NCBI RefSeq assembly: GCF_001665395.1
Contig: NZ_LZSG01000005.1
Span: 310,001 to 374,000 of the forward strand
Reading direction: 5' to 3'
DNA length: 64,000 nucleotides
Source: Mycobacterium sp. 1164966.3
GTDB taxonomy: Bacteria > Actinomycetota > Actinomycetes > Mycobacteriales > Mycobacteriaceae
Shown in pieces: positions 34,646 through 44,730 of the stretch (positions within the stretch are counted from its first letter, which is position 1; each line of letters starts with the position of its first letter). A program made the translations under genes and the position numbers. The notes beneath the pieces are model-generated. The model was not told where the DNA came from, searched no databases, and worked only from the letters and a program-made list of their open reading frames with translations.

Positions 34646-35623
34646 TTGACCACTAACAAAGCTGTCCGGCCAACCACCGCTGACGTGGCCCGGTTGGCCG
34701 GTGTGTCGACCGCGACGGTCAGTTACGTCCTGAACAACGCCGAAGGACGCAGAATCTCCGAGCAAACCCGGGACGAGGTCTACCGCGCCGCGAAGCTCTT
34801 GGGCTATCGGCCCAACCTCGCCGCGCGTAATCTCGCCCGCGGCAAAAGCGGTGTGGTCTTGTACGTGATTCCGCATGTAGCGGTGGGTGAGATGCCGATG
34901 CAAGCCGGCAGTCGCATGACCACGGAATTGGCGCGCCTCGGTTTGCTGCAGGTGCAGATTTTCGAGACTGACGATGATCAAATCGTCGTCGACGCGATCG
35001 AGAATCTCGACCCGGTCGCAGTGACGAGTCTGTTCCCGCTCAGCGAGGCCGCGGTGAGCGCGGTGAAAGCCGCCGTGATTCCGTACATCGAAATCGGGAC
35101 GCTGCCCGCCCTCGGCGATCCGCACCTTTCGATCGGGGAGATGCGGGTCGACCATCTCGTCACGCGCGGTCACCACGCCATCGCATTTGCATACACCGGC
35201 GTCGCCAAATGGCGGGCTCTGGGCGACTACTGGTTCGAAGGCGTTTCGCGCGCAGCGCAATTACGTGGGCTGGCGCCCGTGCGCGTCAGTGAGATCACCG
35301 CGGACAACGCGGCCGATGTGGCAGCTGGCTGGGTGGGCGACGGCGTCACCGCGGTGTGCGCGCAGAGCGACGACATAGCCTGTCTGGTCCTCTACGGGAT
35401 CCACCAGGCGCAGCTTCGCTGTCCACAAGATCTGGCCGTGATCGGTGTCGATGCGAGTCCCATGGGTGTGCTCAGCACACCACCTTTGACCACGGTGGAA
35501 TTCAACCCCGGTGCCGTTGCCGATGCCGCGCTCGCAGCGGTGCTCACCGAGTTGGGCTATCCGGCCCAGCCGCCTCCGGAGCCGACCGACATCGCTCGCT
35601 TGATCGTGCGCGCATCGACTTGA
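34646..35623 (+). CDS. LacI family transcriptional regulator
   Basis: A 325-residue LacI/GalR regulator. The N-terminal HTH is PTTADVARLAGVSTATVSYVLNN with hinge helix YRPNLAARNLARG, followed by a periplasmic-binding-protein-like effector domain with DLAVIGVDASPMGVLSTPPLTTV. The start is TTG at 34646. It is followed 196 nt later by an aldehyde dehydrogenase gene on the same strand, which may be its target. Effector unknown. Confidence 0.92.
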   Translation: MTTNKAVRPTTADVARLAGVSTATVSYVLNNAEGRRISEQTRDEVYRAAKLLGYRPNLAARNLARGKSGVVLYVIPHVAVGEMPMQAGSRMTTELARLGLLQVQIFETDDDQIVVDAIENLDPVAVTSLFPLSEAAVSAVKAAVIPYIEIGTLPALGDPHLSIGEMRVDHLVTRGHHAIAFAYTGVAKWRALGDYWFEGVSRAAQLRGLAPVRVSEITADNAADVAAGWVGDGVTAVCAQSDDIACLVLYGIHQAQLRCPQDLAVIGVDASPMGVLSTPPLTTVEFNPGAVADAALAAVLTELGYPAQPPPEPTDIARLIVRAST

Positions 35624-35819
35624 GCGAGCGGCAGTCAGCACATGATCGCTGCGTCGAGTCTGCGGTGAGGTCGCCGAAACTGCGGTGAGCGCGCGTCGCT
35701 GTGCGGAGCAGCCCTGGCCGCAGTCTCGAACGACTCTGCGAGCGGACCCACTGGACAACCACTGGTTAAGCGCATAACCTACGGATCTTGACGAGCCGGA
35801 TACTCAAGGAGGAGTGCCC

Positions 35820-37277
35820 ATGACGGTGCAGGCTGTGCTGGACGAGATTCGTGAACGACCCGGCACCGGTGACGTCATCCCGATCATCGATCCTGCCACC
35901 GAGGAGCAGATCACCGAGTTCACCGACTGCGGACCCGAAGCCATCAACGACGCGGTCGCGCGCGCCAAGGCAACCGCCGAGTCGGGCGTCTGGTCCGGTC
36001 TGCCCGACTACGACAGGGCCAAGGTGCTCTGGCGCGTCGCCGATCTGATCGACCAGAACGCCGACATCCTCGCCGAGCTCGAGTCGCTCAACGCCGGCAT
36101 TCCGCCGGCGCAGGCGCAGATCATCACCAAGGTGGGTTCCGAATGGTTCCGCTACTACGCCGGCTGGTGCACCAAGATCGACGGCATCGCCCGGGACGTG
36201 AACACCGGCGGCCTCACCGGCGTCGACTCGCACATGCACACCTACACCCTCAAAGAGCCCTACGGGGTGGTGGGGCTGATATTCCCGTGGAACGGGCCGG
36301 TCTTCAATTTCTGCGCCAAGCTGGCGCCGTCGCTGGCAGCGGGCTGCAGCAGCGTCGTCAAACCCGCCGAGGAGACGCCGTTGTCAGCGCTTGTCCTCGA
36401 GAGGATTCTGGCCGAAGCCGGAGTCCCCGAGGGCGTCGTCAACCTGGTGAACGGCTACGGTCACACCGCCGGTGCGGCCATCACCGCACACCGCGATGTC
36501 GAGAAGGTGGCGTTCACCGGGTCGACGGAAGTCGGTCGGGAAATCGTGCACGCGTCGGCGAACAGCAACCTGAACAAGGTCACGCTGGAACTCGGCGGCA
36601 AGTCGCCGGTGCTGATCTACGATGACGCCGATTTGAATATGGCCATTCCAATGGCGTCGTTCGGGACGTTCATCCACTCCGGCCAGGCGTGCGTGTGCGG
36701 ATCGCGCATCTTCGCGCAGCGCGGCGTGTACGAGCAGGTTGTCGAGGGCATCGCCAACATGGCCAACAACATGCTGCTGGGCGGCCCCAAGGACGAGGGC
36801 GCCATGGTCGGGCCGCTGATCAGCCAGAAGCAACTCACCCGCGTCCTGGGATACATCGAACAGGGCAAGTCCGACGGCAACGAGTTGGTCACCGGCGGGC
36901 ACCGCCTCGACCGGAAGGGCTACTTCGTCCACCCCACCGTGGTCACCAACGTCGACCCCGCGGCGAGCCGGCTGTTCCAGGAGGAGATCTTCGGGCCGGT
37001 GGTCACGATCCTTCCGTTCGACGACGATGACGAAGCGATCGCCCTGGCCAACGACAGCACCTACGGGCTGGCAGCGACGGCTTGGACCACAAACCTTGGC
37101 CGCGCGCACCGGCTGGCCAAGCGGCTCAAGGCCGGAACCGTCGGGCTGAACTGTCAGATGCAGTTCGACCACTCAATGCCCTTCGGCGGGTACAAGCAGT
37201 CCGGCTGGGGCTACGAGTCGGGCAAGGCCGGCATCGACACTTACCTGCAAACGAAAATCGTTTGGGCGCAGATGTAA
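35820..37277 (+). CDS. Aldehyde dehydrogenase family protein
   Basis: A 485-residue NAD(P)-dependent aldehyde dehydrogenase. The cofactor region has IFPWNGPVFNF and KPAEETPLSA, the general base Glu is in TLELGGKSP near residue 258, the nucleophile is Cys291 in GQACVCGSR, and EEIFGPVV with the C-terminal PFGGYKQSGWG complete the family set. ATG at 35820 lies 7 nt after AGGAGG; an in-frame GTG 6 nt earlier overlaps that Shine-Dalgarno and is unlikely. Substrate unknown. Confidence 0.93.
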   Translation: MTVQAVLDEIRERPGTGDVIPIIDPATEEQITEFTDCGPEAINDAVARAKATAESGVWSGLPDYDRAKVLWRVADLIDQNADILAELESLNAGIPPAQAQIITKVGSEWFRYYAGWCTKIDGIARDVNTGGLTGVDSHMHTYTLKEPYGVVGLIFPWNGPVFNFCAKLAPSLAAGCSSVVKPAEETPLSALVLERILAEAGVPEGVVNLVNGYGHTAGAAITAHRDVEKVAFTGSTEVGREIVHASANSNLNKVTLELGGKSPVLIYDDADLNMAIPMASFGTFIHSGQACVCGSRIFAQRGVYEQVVEGIANMANNMLLGGPKDEGAMVGPLISQKQLTRVLGYIEQGKSDGNELVTGGHRLDRKGYFVHPTVVTNVDPAASRLFQEEIFGPVVTILPFDDDDEAIALANDSTYGLAATAWTTNLGRAHRLAKRLKAGTVGLNCQMQFDHSMPFGGYKQSGWGYESGKAGIDTYLQTKIVWAQM

Positions 37278-37333
37278 GCCCAGTCAGGATGTAGGCAACC
37301 CGCTTCGCCCAGCTCTGCCGCGCTCGCGATCTC

Positions 37334-37750
37334 CTAGTCGCTGGGCTGGTAGCGCAGCATTGTAACGTCGTGCTCCGGATAATCGACGAACACCGGCCGC
37401 ACCCGCATCCCGACGCGCAGATCACCAGGATCGACGTTCACCATTTCGGTGGAAAACCTTGGCCCCTCGTCCCATTCGACGATCGCGAGCAGCTGCGGGA
37501 CGGCGTCGGCGAAGTGCGGGCTTACCGGCCTTCGGGCAACCGTGAACGAGTACAGCGTCCCCATGCCAGAAATCTCGCGCCATTCCAGGTCGTCGGCCAG
37601 GGTTCCCGGAGCGCGCACCCGCGGATAGAACACGTAGGACTGCGCCGACGGCGAATATTGAATAACGATTCGGTGCTCGGCCAGCGCATCCCAAAACGGC
37701 GCGGTGGTAGGTGTTTTGACGGGCATCGGCCGCTCGAAGCTGATTGGCAT
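37334..37750 (-). CDS. OB-fold (DUF35) protein lacking zinc-ribbon cysteines
   Basis: A 138-residue DUF35-type protein whose C-terminal OB-fold (GMGTLYSFTVARRPVSPHF onward) matches the protein at 28.3 kb. In the N-terminal ribbon the region that should hold two CxxC pairs reads YSPSAQSYVFYPRVRAPG, with no Cys at all, so zinc binding is lost. It follows a thiolase-like gene by 15 nt and probably forms a complex with it. The loss of zinc ligands in a retained operon gene suggests a structural role. Confidence 0.82.
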   Translation of the reverse strand: MPISFERPMPVKTPTTAPFWDALAEHRIVIQYSPSAQSYVFYPRVRAPGTLADDLEWREISGMGTLYSFTVARRPVSPHFADAVPQLLAIVEWDEGPRFSTEMVNVDPGDLRVGMRVRPVFVDYPEHDVTMLRYQPSD

Positions 37751-37765
37751 GACTCTGTCTTTCGT

Positions 37766-38974
37766 TCAGTCGCCCTGCAGGATGAGCGTGGTCTGCTCGG
37801 AAAGGATGCCGCCGTTGCCGGACACGAAGGCGCGGTTGCAGTCCGGAACCTGCGCCGCACCCGCGCGTCCCATGATCTGGCGGGTGGCGTCGCAGACGTG
37901 GTGCATTCCGCCCGCCAGCCCCGCTTGGCCAAAGCCCAGCTGTCCGCCCGCGGTGTTCAGCGGGAAGTCTCCGCGGAAGGTCAGGTCGTGGCTTCCCACG
38001 AACTCCATGCCCTTGCCCTTTTCGCAGAAGCCCGCATCCTCGAGCGATAGCAGCACGGTGATGGTGTAGCAGTCGTAGATCGACACCATGTCCATCTGAT
38101 CACGAGTCAAATCCGTCATGACAAAGGCGGTTTGGGCCGCTTCGACGATTGGTGTGTGCAACAGGTCTTTCGCGTAGGTCGGGGTTTTGAACGGCACATT
38201 CTCGCCAAATCCCTTGATCCAGACCGGACGATGTCGTGTGCGTCGCGCGAGGTCGGCGTTGGCGACGACGACGGCGGCGCCGCCGACGCATGGCATGACG
38301 ATCTCCAGCATGTGCAGCGGGTCGGCGATGACCGGGCTGTCCAGCACGTCGTCGATAGTGAGCGGCTTGTCCTTCCAAATGGCGCCATCGGTGTGGTTGG
38401 CGTTGACCCGCTGGTCGACGACGATCTTGGCCATGGCCCGTTCGTCGTAGCCGTAGACGGCCGCATACCGTTGCGCCACTTGGCCGTATGGCCCATTCTG
38501 CCCGAGATTGCCGTACGGGATCTCGAATTCTGCCTGCGGAGAACCGTATTGATTGCTCGAGGAACCGAAGAACATCGCATCGACCAGCGGCCGGGGCTTC
38601 TTCTTCGACATCGGTGTGATGTATCGAGCCGGTAGCGCGCACAACACGGCGTCGCAGATGCCGAGTTCGATCGCCGCGGCTGCCCGCCACACCATGGCCG
38701 CGGCGCTGGCTCCGCCCAGATCCACATGCTCGGCGAATCTGGCACCGATGCCCAGGTATTCGGCGATCGTGGAGGGGACGAAGATCTGCGACTCGGCCAG
38801 GTGCGAAGCGACAATGCCGTTCACGACGTCGGCCGGCAGTCCGGCATCACCGAGTGCCGCGGCGGCGAGTTGCGCCCATTGTTCGATGACGAACGGCGCG
38901 GGTGAGGCTTTGTTGAGCCGCTCCGGCGGAAGTTCGACGTATCCGACGATCGCGGCTTCCCCACGTAATCCCAT
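37766..38974 (-). CDS. Thiolase-like protein (Ltp type)
   Basis: A 402-residue thiolase-fold protein, second set in the window. Where thiolases have the nucleophilic Cys, it reads EHVDLGGASAAAMVWRAA, with no Cys, typical of lipid-transfer/retro-aldolase members. The C-terminal half has NTAGGQLGFGQAGLAGGMHH and FVSGNGGILSEQ, keeping the late His/Gly blocks. It sits 9 nt after the fused acyl-CoA dehydrogenase and 15 nt before the DUF35 gene. Dehydrogenation followed by aldol-type cleavage of an acyl-CoA is a reasonable inference. Confidence 0.85.
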   Translation of the reverse strand: MGLRGEAAIVGYVELPPERLNKASPAPFVIEQWAQLAAAALGDAGLPADVVNGIVASHLAESQIFVPSTIAEYLGIGARFAEHVDLGGASAAAMVWRAAAAIELGICDAVLCALPARYITPMSKKKPRPLVDAMFFGSSSNQYGSPQAEFEIPYGNLGQNGPYGQVAQRYAAVYGYDERAMAKIVVDQRVNANHTDGAIWKDKPLTIDDVLDSPVIADPLHMLEIVMPCVGGAAVVVANADLARRTRHRPVWIKGFGENVPFKTPTYAKDLLHTPIVEAAQTAFVMTDLTRDQMDMVSIYDCYTITVLLSLEDAGFCEKGKGMEFVGSHDLTFRGDFPLNTAGGQLGFGQAGLAGGMHHVCDATRQIMGRAGAAQVPDCNRAFVSGNGGILSEQTTLILQGD

Positions 38975-38983
38975 GGCGTGTCC

Positions 38984-41209
38984 TTACTTTCGGGGCAGCC
39001 CGAGGATCATCTGGGCGATGATGTTCAGCTGAATCTCTCTGGTACCGCCGCCCAAAAGCTCGGCAGGCAGGTGCAGGTATGGCTCTACGATCGCGGGCTT
39101 GGAATCGGCCAGCATCGCCAGCCTGCCGGTCAACTGCAGCGTGGCCTGGAAGGTGCGCCGCAACAGCACATTCATGGCCACCTTGGCGATGCTGGATGCC
39201 GGTCCAGACGGCTGGCCGTCCAGCAATCGAATGGTCTCCCGAACCCCTAATGCCTTGATGGCGTTGGTGTACGCGTCCAGCTCACCGAGCGCTCGTACCG
39301 CGTCGTCACGGTCCGGTCCCGGCTGGGACGCGATCTCCCGTAATGCGGCCGCCCTGTCGAACTTGACGTAGCCACTGATGGCCGACCGCTCTTCGGCCAT
39401 GGTGGCAATCGCGAGGGTCCAGCCGTCACCCGGCCCGCCGAGCAGCATCTTGTCGGGTATGAACACGTCGGTGAGGAAGACCTCGTTGAAGTGCGCCTCG
39501 CCCGTTACCGTCTTGATCGGTTGGACTTCGATCCCTGGCGATCGCATGTCGACAATGAAATACCCTATGCCGCGGTGCTTTCCGGCTGACGGGTCGGTAC
39601 GGGCCAGGAGGGCGCCGAAGTCCGCGCGATGCGCTGCTGACGTCCAGATCTTGTGCCCGTTGATCTTCCAACCACCGTCGACCTTGGATGCCCGGGTGGT
39701 CAGCGCAGCCAGATCCGAGCCGGCTCCCGGCTCGCTGAACAGCTGACACCATGCGATCTCGCCGCGTTGTGTCGGCGATATCAGCTTCTCCTGCAGATCC
39801 TTCGACGCGGCGCGGATCATAGACGGCAGAATCCATTCGGCGATGCCCAGGGAGGGGCGGACCAGGCCGGGTCGCTTGGCGAACTCGTCGTCGATGATGA
39901 GTTGCCGCAGCGGGCCGGCGTCTATTCCCCACGGCGGCGGCCAGTGTGGCGCAATGAGCCCCGCCTCGGCGAGCAGGGTGCGCTGCGGCCCGGTCTTGAA
40001 GTCTTCATAGTCACCCTGACGTCCTGGTTGGTCGTTGCTCAGCTTCATTGCCGCGTCCAGCGTCTCGGCCACCCACGACCGGAAGTCTGGTTCGGCATCG
40101 CCGAGGTTGACCGACATCTCGCGTTGCCGGGTGCACGTCAGTTGCCCCAGTCGCCGGGCCCAACGGCTCGCGCCGCCGGTCGACGCGGCCAGGCTGGTGG
40201 CCCGCCGCCAGTACAGGTGCAGGTCGTGCTCCCAGGTGAAGCCGATGGCGCCGAACATGGTCAGTGTGTCGAGCACCAGATCGGGCACCGGCGAAATCGC
40301 GATCACCACCGCTGCAGCCGCCGCGATTCGGTGCTGGTCGACCGACTCCTCGACGGCACGCACGGCGTCCCAGGCCGCCGCGGTGGCCAACTCGCTGTTG
40401 ACCAAGAGCATTGCCGCGTTGTGCTGCAAGGCCTGGAAAGTGCCGATCACCTTGCCGAATTGCTCGCGGGTTCGCAGGTGCGCGGTGACCTCCTCGACGC
40501 ACCACTGCGCGATGCCGGCGGTGGCGCCGGCCACCAGACCCAACGCGACGCACGCTGCCCGGTCCGGGTCGATGCCGGTGAGCACGTCTGACTCGGCCAC
40601 GGCGTATTGCGCGATGCGCACGACTCCCACGTCGGTGGCCAGGTCGGTGCCGGACACGGATTCGACTGTGACCGTGGGCTTGTCGGCGTCTATCGGCACC
40701 CACACGACGTCGCCCGCTGCGGTCCGTGCGCCAAGGAGGATCTTCCGTGCCGAGCATGCGCCGGCGACGACGTCCGAGGTGCCGTCGATCCGCCACTGCC
40801 CTTCCGCGGCCCGAGCCTGGAAGTCACCCTCGTCGGGGAGGATCACCGTCGCAGGTGCACCGGACGCCAGGTCGCGTATCAGTGATTCGGCAGCAGGCGC
40901 CGGATCAGCCAGCGACGCAACACCTCCCGCGATCACCGTCGGCAGTAGCGGCCCCGGCAGCAGTGCCTTGGCCGCCGCCTCCAGCACGCAGGCGGCGTCC
41001 ATCAGGCCGCCGCCCTGACCGCCGAGATGCTCCGGCAGGTGCACTGCATGAAAGCCGTTGGCGATCAATTCATCCCACCACGGCGGCAACTTCCCGTCCG
41101 CAAGCGCGTCGAAGTCGTCCCGCGTTGCAGCTATTGGCGCATGCCGGGCAGCGAACTGCCCGACGGATTCGCTGAGCGTCTGCTGCTCCGGGGTCAGGCC
41201 CAGGCCCAC
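38984..41209 (-). CDS. Double acyl-CoA dehydrogenase (two ACAD units fused)
   Basis: A 741-residue protein containing two acyl-CoA dehydrogenase units. Unit one (about 1-370) has [30 protein letters not shown] and [19 protein letters not shown]. Unit two (about 385-741) has the flavin-contact segments [17 protein letters not shown] and [13 protein letters not shown] and ends [18 protein letters not shown]. In steroid-degrading actinobacteria alpha and beta ACADs form heterotetramers (ChsE1-ChsE2); a fusion would fix that pairing. The start is GTG. First gene of the operon, divergent from a TetR gene. Confidence 0.88.
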   Translation of the reverse strand: MGLGLTPEQQTLSESVGQFAARHAPIAATRDDFDALADGKLPPWWDELIANGFHAVHLPEHLGGQGGGLMDAACVLEAAAKALLPGPLLPTVIAGGVASLADPAPAAESLIRDLASGAPATVILPDEGDFQARAAEGQWRIDGTSDVVAGACSARKILLGARTAAGDVVWVPIDADKPTVTVESVSGTDLATDVGVVRIAQYAVAESDVLTGIDPDRAACVALGLVAGATAGIAQWCVEEVTAHLRTREQFGKVIGTFQALQHNAAMLLVNSELATAAAWDAVRAVEESVDQHRIAAAAAVVIAISPVPDLVLDTLTMFGAIGFTWEHDLHLYWRRATSLAASTGGASRWARRLGQLTCTRQREMSVNLGDAEPDFRSWVAETLDAAMKLSNDQPGRQGDYEDFKTGPQRTLLAEAGLIAPHWPPPWGIDAGPLRQLIIDDEFAKRPGLVRPSLGIAEWILPSMIRAASKDLQEKLISPTQRGEIAWCQLFSEPGAGSDLAALTTRASKVDGGWKINGHKIWTSAAHRADFGALLARTDPSAGKHRGIGYFIVDMRSPGIEVQPIKTVTGEAHFNEVFLTDVFIPDKMLLGGPGDGWTLAIATMAEERSAISGYVKFDRAAALREIASQPGPDRDDAVRALGELDAYTNAIKALGVRETIRLLDGQPSGPASSIAKVAMNVLLRRTFQATLQLTGRLAMLADSKPAIVEPYLHLPAELLGGGTREIQLNIIAQMILGLPRK

Positions 41210-41230
41210 AGGCAGCTACCCTTTCGTGTT

Positions 41231-41254
41231 ACAAGACGAACCGTCTCGTCTTGT
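41231..41254. promoter_or_regulatory. TetR operator dyad
   Basis: Perfect arms ACAAGACG (41231-41238) and CGTCTTGT (41247-41254), with an inner AGACG-AAC-CGTCT dyad sharing the left arm. Located 22 nt upstream of the double ACAD start and 61 nt from the TetR start, well placed to control both. Confidence 0.65.
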
Positions 41255-41314
41255 GGAAGACTACGGTGCGGGGCAGGATATGTAAAGCGCGTTCGACCCC
41301 GAGAGGATCACCAG

Positions 41315-41902
41315 ATGCCAGCCGATCTGGGCCAGGCGAGTCCGCCCCGGCGGCGAAGCGAGAAGTCGCGCATGGCGATTGTCACCGCCACGCGAGAACT
41401 GCTGCTCGAGCGTGGATTCGACGGCCTGAGCATCGAGGCGGTCGCGGCCCGTGCCGGGGTCGGAAAGCAGACCATCTACCGCTGGTGGCCCAGCCGTCCC
41501 GCGCTCGTCGCCGACGTCATGCTCGAAGACGCCGACAAGATTCTTGCGTCGGTCCGCCACACCGATGACCTGGCCGGCGACCTGGTGGAGTGGGTGGGCA
41601 AGCTCGCGACGAGCCTGACGACCCTTCGCGGCAAGGCCATGCTGCGCACGTTGACCGCTGCCGGCATGGAGCACGAGGACACCGCGGTGAAGCTGCGCGC
41701 GGGATTCAGCAAGCCGCTGCACGACAGCGTCCGGAACCGGCTGCTGGCCGACGGCGTCGACGAACTGACGGCCGAATCAGCCGCGGATGCCGTCGTCGGT
41801 GGCGTGGTTTATCCGATTCTTTCTGGCGTGCAACGGTATTCACGGCGGCGTGCCGAGCTGACCACCCGGATCATCGTCGCTGCGGTCACTGCCGAGCGAT
41901 GA
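41315..41902 (+). CDS. TetR/AcrR family regulator
   Basis: A 195-residue TetR regulator. The HTH reads [43 protein letters not shown]. The C-terminal domain resembles the TetR_C group with [20 protein letters not shown] lies 7 nt before ATG at 41315. It is divergent from the double ACAD operon and likely represses it through the dyad at 41231-41254. Its 3' end overlaps the convergent cyclase-ATPase gene by 17 nt. Confidence 0.92.
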   Translation: MPADLGQASPPRRRSEKSRMAIVTATRELLLERGFDGLSIEAVAARAGVGKQTIYRWWPSRPALVADVMLEDADKILASVRHTDDLAGDLVEWVGKLATSLTTLRGKAMLRTLTAAGMEHEDTAVKLRAGFSKPLHDSVRNRLLADGVDELTAESAADAVVGGVVYPILSGVQRYSRRRAELTTRIIVAAVTAER

Positions 41903-44546
41903 GTTCTGCTCGGGCCTGGTCGATTTGGTCGAAGGCACACGCTGCGATGCCGGCGGCCGTCATCGATGCACCGCTTCGGGCCAGCGATTCGTAAGCTTCA
42001 TCGCCCAGCACATGGCGCAGGCGTGCGATCAGCGCACTGATCTCAGGGGTCCAGGATTCGGTAACTGGGCTGAAGGCGTATCCGGCAATGGTTGCGGCTG
42101 GCTCCGCGTGTCCGAGTCGCTCCAGAATCGAGGCGAGAACGGCGAGCGGAACTCGCATGATGGTGCTGTTGCCCGAGTCGTGGTAGTTACGGATGGCAAG
42201 AGCCAGATAATCGAGCGCAACAAGCGGCTCCCCGTATCGCGCCTCGAACCGACCGAGAAGATTCGCCAGATGGGTTATGTTGTAACGGTTGCCGCTATCT
42301 TGAGCGATCGCCAGACCCCTACGCATCGCGTCGCGCGCGCCGCCGGGATCGACGTCGCCGCAAGCTATCCCGTAGGTCAGCAACGCAAACGACACCGCCC
42401 ATGGGTTTGCGATGACGTCGGCGGCTTTGAGGACGTCTTTCGCGACGGCCACCGCCTCCGCGTAAGAACCTGTCCGTATTAGCCCGAAGACCAGCCCGGC
42501 CCTGATATTTGCGTATGGGTCCGGTCCGCGGGCCAGTAGGAGCCGAGTCCACTCGACACTCCGTTCGAACTCGCCAGTGAAGTTGTACACACCGCCAAGC
42601 CAGGTCTCGAAGCCGTAAAGCACCCGCTCGGGGCTGCCCGCGACAACGCTTTGGCCAGCCTCGCAGTAATCGATGGCCTCCTCGAGCCGTCCGCCAGTCA
42701 GGTAGCACCATGACGCCAACGTGTACAGGGCGGCGAGTCGGGGATGTCCGGCTGCCCGGGCGGGCGCGATCAGTTCCTCGGTCCACGCGATGGGTTCGTA
42801 ATTTTCGACCATCGCGCCAAGTAGCGTCGCATACGTGGCAATGGAGGCTGCCGAGTCGAGGTCACCGCAATCGGCGGCCCACCGAAACGCGGCGCGCAGG
42901 TTGGCCTGCTCGGTGGCGAACCAGCTGTAGGCGTCCCGTTGCCGGGGGCTGTCCCATACGTCCAGGATGTCGGCTTCGCGTCCGGCGAAGTAGCGTGCGT
43001 GCGCGGTCCGGGCCACTGCCGCCTCACCGCGAGCGACGAGTTGCTCCTCGGCGAACTGGCGGATCGTCTCCAGCATCGAATACCGGGTGCGTCCCGATGT
43101 CCGGTCGGCGACCAACAGTGACTTGCGCACCAGCGCGTCCAGCAGATCGAGAACGGCAAATTCGTCAGTATCGTCGGTTCCTGTTACAGCGCACGTGCTT
43201 TCGAGATCGAATCCTCCGGCGAACACCGCACACCGATCGAGCAGTTGCTTCTCCTCGTCATCGAGGTGTTCGTAGGACCACGCCACCGCATGGCGCAACG
43301 TTTGGTGGCGTTCCAATCCGCGGCGCGAGCCGACCAGCAGCCGGAACCGCTGATCCAGGCGATCGCGCACCTCGCCGGCGGTCATCGACGCCATGCGTGA
43401 GGCCGCCAGTTCGATGGCCAACGGAATCCCGTCAAGTCGGCGGCAGACTTCGATCACCGCGGTCGCCTCGTCAGACGCCTCGACCGAGAAGCCGGTGGCA
43501 ACGCTGCGGGCTCGCTCGACGAACAGGGCCACCGCGGCGCAGTCAACTCCGGCCGTGACGTCCAGCGACGGCACCACCCACAGCTGCTCATCCGCGATGC
43601 CCAAGCCTTCGCGACTGGTCGCAAGAACCCTGACGCTCGTCGACTGAGCCAGGATCGCCTCGACCAGATCTGCGGCGGCGTCGCGCAGGTGCTCGCAATT
43701 GTCGAACACCAACAACCGAACACGGCCCTCTAGAGTGGCGGCCACGTTCTCGGCGACGCTCTTTTCCGGTTGCGGGGTGATTCCGAGCACCGCAGCCACG
43801 GCTTCGGGCACGGCCGCCGGGTCGGCGACAGCCGCCAGCTCGAAAAGCCAAACGCCGTCCGGGAATTCATCGGACAGCCGTGCCGCGACTTCTAGTGCGA
43901 GGCGGGTCTTGCCGACCCCGCCGACGCCGGTCAGCGTCACCAACCGGTGCGCGCGTACGGCCGCTTCAACCTGGGTGATCTCCGACTCCCGGCCGATGAA
44001 AGTGGTGACTGCGGGCCGCAGATTGCCCTGACTGGTATCCAGCGCACGCAACGGCGGAAAGTCGGTGCGCAGACCCGGTGCTCGGACCTGAGAAATTCCA
44101 ATCGGGTTGGGCAGATCGCGCAGCCGCCGAGGACCGAGATTGACGAGATCAACTCCACTGAGCAGACCGGCCGTTGACTCCGCCACCAGGATCTGACCGC
44201 CGTGCCCGGCCGCCATCACCCGCGCCGCCCGGTTCAGCACCGCACCGAAATAGTCGCCCCCGCGCAGCTCCGCCTCGCCGGTCGCAATGCCCATGCGAAC
44301 CGGCAACGCCAACTCGCGCTGCGCGGCCACCGCGGCGTCGACGGCTGATCGTGGCGACGCGAACGCGGCACAGACGCCGTCGCCGGTGTGCTTGAACAAC
44401 CAGCCGCCGTGCGCCTCGATGGTCGTGCGCAGCACCTCGTCGTGCGCGGACAAAGCTGCCCGCATCGCGTCCGCATCGGCTTCCCACCGACGGGTCGAAC
44501 CCTCGACATCGGTGAACAGGAACGTCACCAGCCCAGCAGGGCGCAC
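41886..44546 (-). CDS. Class III cyclase domain / NB-ARC ATPase / TPR regulator
   Basis: An 886-residue multidomain protein. Residues 1-170 form a class III nucleotidyl cyclase domain with metal Asp13 in FTDVEGS and Asp56 in [13 protein letters not shown]-loop NTPase of the STAND/NB-ARC type follows ([21 protein letters not shown] near 205, [10 protein letters not shown] as Walker B), then TPR-like helices to the C terminus. M. tuberculosis has several such proteins. No LuxR HTH is visible at the C terminus. The start is GTG at 44546, after a 514-nt gap. Both metal-binding Asp are kept, so cAMP synthesis is possible. Confidence 0.88.
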   Translation of the reverse strand: MRPAGLVTFLFTDVEGSTRRWEADADAMRAALSAHDEVLRTTIEAHGGWLFKHTGDGVCAAFASPRSAVDAAVAAQRELALPVRMGIATGEAELRGGDYFGAVLNRAARVMAAGHGGQILVAESTAGLLSGVDLVNLGPRRLRDLPNPIGISQVRAPGLRTDFPPLRALDTSQGNLRPAVTTFIGRESEITQVEAAVRAHRLVTLTGVGGVGKTRLALEVAARLSDEFPDGVWLFELAAVADPAAVPEAVAAVLGITPQPEKSVAENVAATLEGRVRLLVFDNCEHLRDAAADLVEAILAQSTSVRVLATSREGLGIADEQLWVVPSLDVTAGVDCAAVALFVERARSVATGFSVEASDEATAVIEVCRRLDGIPLAIELAASRMASMTAGEVRDRLDQRFRLLVGSRRGLERHQTLRHAVAWSYEHLDDEEKQLLDRCAVFAGGFDLESTCAVTGTDDTDEFAVLDLLDALVRKSLLVADRTSGRTRYSMLETIRQFAEEQLVARGEAAVARTAHARYFAGREADILDVWDSPRQRDAYSWFATEQANLRAAFRWAADCGDLDSAASIATYATLLGAMVENYEPIAWTEELIAPARAAGHPRLAALYTLASWCYLTGGRLEEAIDYCEAGQSVVAGSPERVLYGFETWLGGVYNFTGEFERSVEWTRLLLARGPDPYANIRAGLVFGLIRTGSYAEAVAVAKDVLKAADVIANPWAVSFALLTYGIACGDVDPGGARDAMRRGLAIAQDSGNRYNITHLANLLGRFEARYGEPLVALDYLALAIRNYHDSGNSTIMRVPLAVLASILERLGHAEPAATIAGYAFSPVTESWTPEISALIARLRHVLGDEAYESLARSGASMTAAGIAACAFDQIDQARAELIARQ

Positions 44547-44594
44547 TCACGCAGCATCCCACAACAAGCCTGGCAAACATGGCCATAGCCCCGC

Positions 44595-44656
44595 CGAGCA
44601 GACGAAAAATCCCCCGACACGCCGGGGCGGTGATCGGGGAAGTTTGCGTCTGCTCG
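44595..44656. repeat. Hairpin repeat copy 4 (diverged)
   Basis: Outer arms CGAGCAGACG (44595-44604) and CGTCTGCTCG (44647-44656) are perfect, the AAAA tract is partly degenerate, and an inner CCCCCGA/TCGGGG stem adds stability. It lies 48 nt upstream of the cyclase start rather than after a gene, unlike the other copies. Confidence 0.85.
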
Positions 44657-44665
44657 CGAATGAAT

Positions 44666-44730
44666 TCATCGAGATCGACGCTAGCGCGGGATTTCCTCGT
44701 AGATTCCCGCGGTGGCGTCGATCTCGACGA
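44666..44730. repeat. Long imperfect inverted repeat, 26-nt arms
   Basis: Arms 44666-44691 and 44705-44730 match at 23 of 26 positions with a 13-nt loop (TTTCCTCGTAGAT). Both arms translate outward to similar peptides, FIEIDASAG on the plus strand and LVEIDATAG on the minus strand, suggesting an inverted duplication of the end of a RidA-like gene. Confidence 0.7.
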
